The position numbers and the translations under genes are program-made. Source: Flagellimonas nanhaiensis (GTDB taxonomy: Bacteria > Bacteroidota > Bacteroidia > Flavobacteriales > Flavobacteriaceae). Taken from it: a stretch of DNA of 64,000 nt. Of the stretch, positions 62,401-64,000 are shown piece by piece. The stretch is from contig NZ_QTJX01000005.1 in assembly GCF_003382275.1 (NCBI RefSeq), positions 124,001 through 188,000 of the forward strand, written 5' to 3'. The number at the start of each line of letters is the position of its first letter. Position 1 is the stretch's first letter. The notes under the pieces are model-generated. The model was given only the letters and a program-made list of their open reading frames with translations, ran no database searches and had not been told where the DNA came from.

Positions 62401-64000
62401 ATGCTAAAAAGAATACTTTTACTTCTTACTATTTTATTAGGGTTCTCTAACAATATCTCGGGACAGGACACTATTCCGGATAGACAACAGGCTAGGGTCA
62501 AGGAAAAGGCAGATGAGCGCTACGACGAATATTCTTTTAGCCCTGCAATCGACATCTACAAGAAGGTACTGGACAAGGGATATGTATCCATAGATTTGTT
62601 AAAACGTCTTGGGAATTCGTATTACTTCAATGCAAAATATGAGGAAGCGGCCAATATTTATAAAAAATTAGCAGAGACCTATCCCGATCAAACAGAGCCT
62701 GATTATTTGTTCCGATATGCCCAAAGTTTGAAAACTCTTGGTAATTACGAGGAATCCGATGAGATAATGGCCCGTTTTAAGGAAATGACCTCATCCATTG
62801 AAGGTTTTGATGAAGATTACCTTACCAAAATTGAAGAGAATTCAGGAAGATATCAAGTCAAGCCTTTTGGGTACAACAGCAAGTATTCAGATTTTGCGGC
62901 TTCCTTTTATGAAAAAGGACTGATTTTCGCTTCGGATAGGGATACTGGAAATTTGGCCAGATACAGACATACCTGGAATTCCAGGGACTTCTTGGACCTG
63001 TACAAGGTAAACGCCGATAGCATTTCAAACAATACCGTTGTCAAACTTGAAGGTGATGTAAACACAAGGCTTCATGAGTCTACTTCCGTGGTTACCAAGG
63101 ATGGTACAACCATGTACTTTACTAGGAACAACTTTTTGGATGGAAAAAAATTCAAAGATCAACAAGGGATAATACGGCTAAAAATCTATAGCGCGGAACT
63201 TGTAAATGGAGAATGGACGAACATAATTGAACTTCCATTTAATAACGATTCTTATTCCGTGGCGCACCCTGTGCTCAGTCCGGATGAAAAGAGACTCTAC
63301 TTTGTGTCGGACATGCCAGGAACGCATGGAGAGTCTGATATTTTCATGACGCGGATTATCGGGGACGGAACGTATGGCCCTATTGTTAATCTTGGAAAAA
63401 ATATCAATACAAGGGCACGGGAGACTTTTCCATACATTACAAAGGATGGAGTACTTTATTTCTCTTCAGATGGCCATCAGGGTCTAGGGGGACTGGACGT
63501 ATTTGCCACCAAAATAGCTTTTGATGACTATGATCAACCCATTGTAAATGTGGGAAGACCCATTAACGGCCCTCAAGATGACTTTGCCTTCATCATAGAT
63601 GATGAATATAAAAAAGGCTATTTCTCTTCCAACAGGGAAGGTGGAATGGGAGAGGACGATATCTATGAATTTGATGAAACAGAGCCATTGGTACTGGATT
63701 GCATCCAAGATGTTACCGGAACTGTTCGAGATAGGATATCCAACGAGGTTTTGGCCGGAGCAACGGTCATGGTCATTGATGAAGAAAATAAAGAAGTCTC
63801 GTCTACCATAACAGATTCTGAAGGGAATTATGTTCTGCAACTGGACTGTTCCAAAGGTAATTTTGTTAGGGCTTCAAGGGATGGCTATGTGCCTGCCGAG
63901 GAATACTTGAACAGATCTTACGGAAAACCCAGAATAATAGATTTTTATTTGGAACGGGATGTGGTTACCGGCGGTTTTGGGGATGATTTGGCCAAATTGC
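62401..64000 (+). CDS. OmpA-family protein with TPR and beta-propeller repeats (3' end outside window)
   Basis: 533 residues visible, open at the window edge. Signal peptide MLKRILLLLTILLGFSNNISG; TPR-like helices (YSFSPAIDIYKKVLDKGY, YYFNAKYEEAANIYKKLAET, YLFRYAQSLKTLGNYEESDE); PD40/WD40-like propeller units (FAASFYEKGLIFASDRDTGN, AHPVLSPDEKRLYFVSDMPG, ETFPYITKDGVLYFSSDGHQ, GYFSSNREGGMGEDDIY); then a carboxypeptidase-regulatory-like beta domain (VTGTVRDRISNEVLAGATVM). The usual C-terminal OmpA peptidoglycan-binding domain would follow. Third gene of the T9SS substrate-SprF-OmpA trio, 11 bp after porP/sprF. Confidence 0.9.
   Translation, partial: MLKRILLLLTILLGFSNNISGQDTIPDRQQARVKEKADERYDEYSFSPAIDIYKKVLDKGYVSIDLLKRLGNSYYFNAKYEEAANIYKKLAETYPDQTEPDYLFRYAQSLKTLGNYEESDEIMARFKEMTSSIEGFDEDYLTKIEENSGRYQVKPFGYNSKYSDFAASFYEKGLIFASDRDTGNLARYRHTWNSRDFLDLYKVNADSISNNTVVKLEGDVNTRLHESTSVVTKDGTTMYFTRNNFLDGKKFKDQQGIIRLKIYSAELVNGEWTNIIELPFNNDSYSVAHPVLSPDEKRLYFVSDMPGTHGESDIFMTRIIGDGTYGPIVNLGKNINTRARETFPYITKDGVLYFSSDGHQGLGGLDVFATKIAFDDYDQPIVNVGRPINGPQDDFAFIIDDEYKKGYFSSNREGGMGEDDIYEFDETEPLVLDCIQDVTGTVRDRISNEVLAGATVMVIDEENKEVSSTITDSEGNYVLQLDCSKGNFVRASRDGYVPAEEYLNRSYGKPRIIDFYLERDVVTGGFGDDLAKL

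Overview
This window looks like the chromosome of a marine-type member of the Flavobacteriaceae (Bacteroidota). The evidence is: TAnnTTTG promoter boxes with TTTG about 19 bp upstream, almost no Shine-Dalgarno sequences except at rpsU, a type IX secretion/gliding gene cluster, small Bacteroidetes-type families (DUF2851, DUF3467, short Psd, AGMO-like hydroxylase), and a tRNA-tuf-tRNA-Trp-secE-nusG-rpl-rpoBC block. The genus cannot be fixed from the sequence alone; the Muricauda/Maribacter group is a reasonable guess. No rRNA, CRISPR, prophage or classical IS element is seen.

Layout. 1-4.5 kb: 3' part of valS, a SnoaL-like secreted protein paired with an ECF-like sigma factor, and an integral-membrane di-iron hydroxylase. 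4.5-9.2 kb (minus): rsfS-ftsH-LUD protein-cdsA-psd-acyl-CoA-binding protein, an operon linking ribosome silencing, membrane proteolysis and phospholipid synthesis. 9.2-19.9 kb: birA, SRPBCC protein, pyrE/NUDIX divergent pair, M14 peptidase, a PAS-kinase/response-regulator pair, coaD, ddl, PASTA protein, rluD, yaaA. 20-24.8 kb: ppc, a uracil-DNA-glycosylase-fold protein and an M20 peptidase.

24.9-32.1 kb (minus) is a complete trpEGDCFBA operon and the most interesting part of the window. It starts at a TTTG-N19-TATCTTTG promoter, followed by an 18-codon leader peptide with three consecutive Trp codons and a strong intrinsic terminator: a leader-peptide attenuator. Between that attenuator and trpE lies a small GIY-YIG nuclease gene bracketed by two related 18-bp palindromes in inverted orientation, which looks like an inserted element that has put itself under Trp attenuation. 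Four operon spacers hold long imperfect palindromic repeats, and a fifth copy sits inside trpF, in frame, adding about 25 residues to the enzyme.

32.2-43.4 kb: a marR-nitroreductase-yceI operon with a candidate operator, a thioredoxin-like lipoprotein, rhodanese, DinB, DUF2851, PspC, a K+ channel, an AGCS symporter, a helix-hairpin-helix protein, an acyl-CoA dehydrogenase, rpsU (with a 9-nt perfect Shine-Dalgarno), a Xer recombinase and HPF. 43.4-56.7 kb: promoter and start-proximal hairpin, tRNA-Thr(TGT), tRNA-Tyr, tRNA-Gly, tRNA-Thr(GGT), tuf, tRNA-Trp, secE, nusG, rplK, rplA, rplJ, rplL, rpoB, rpoC. 56.9-58.8 kb: DUF3467 protein and prfC. 59.2-64 kb: a type IX-exported thrombospondin-type-3-repeat protein with a GC-rich mosaic core and a 385-bp internal duplication, then PorP/SprF and the start of an OmpA-family TPR/beta-propeller protein cut by the window end.
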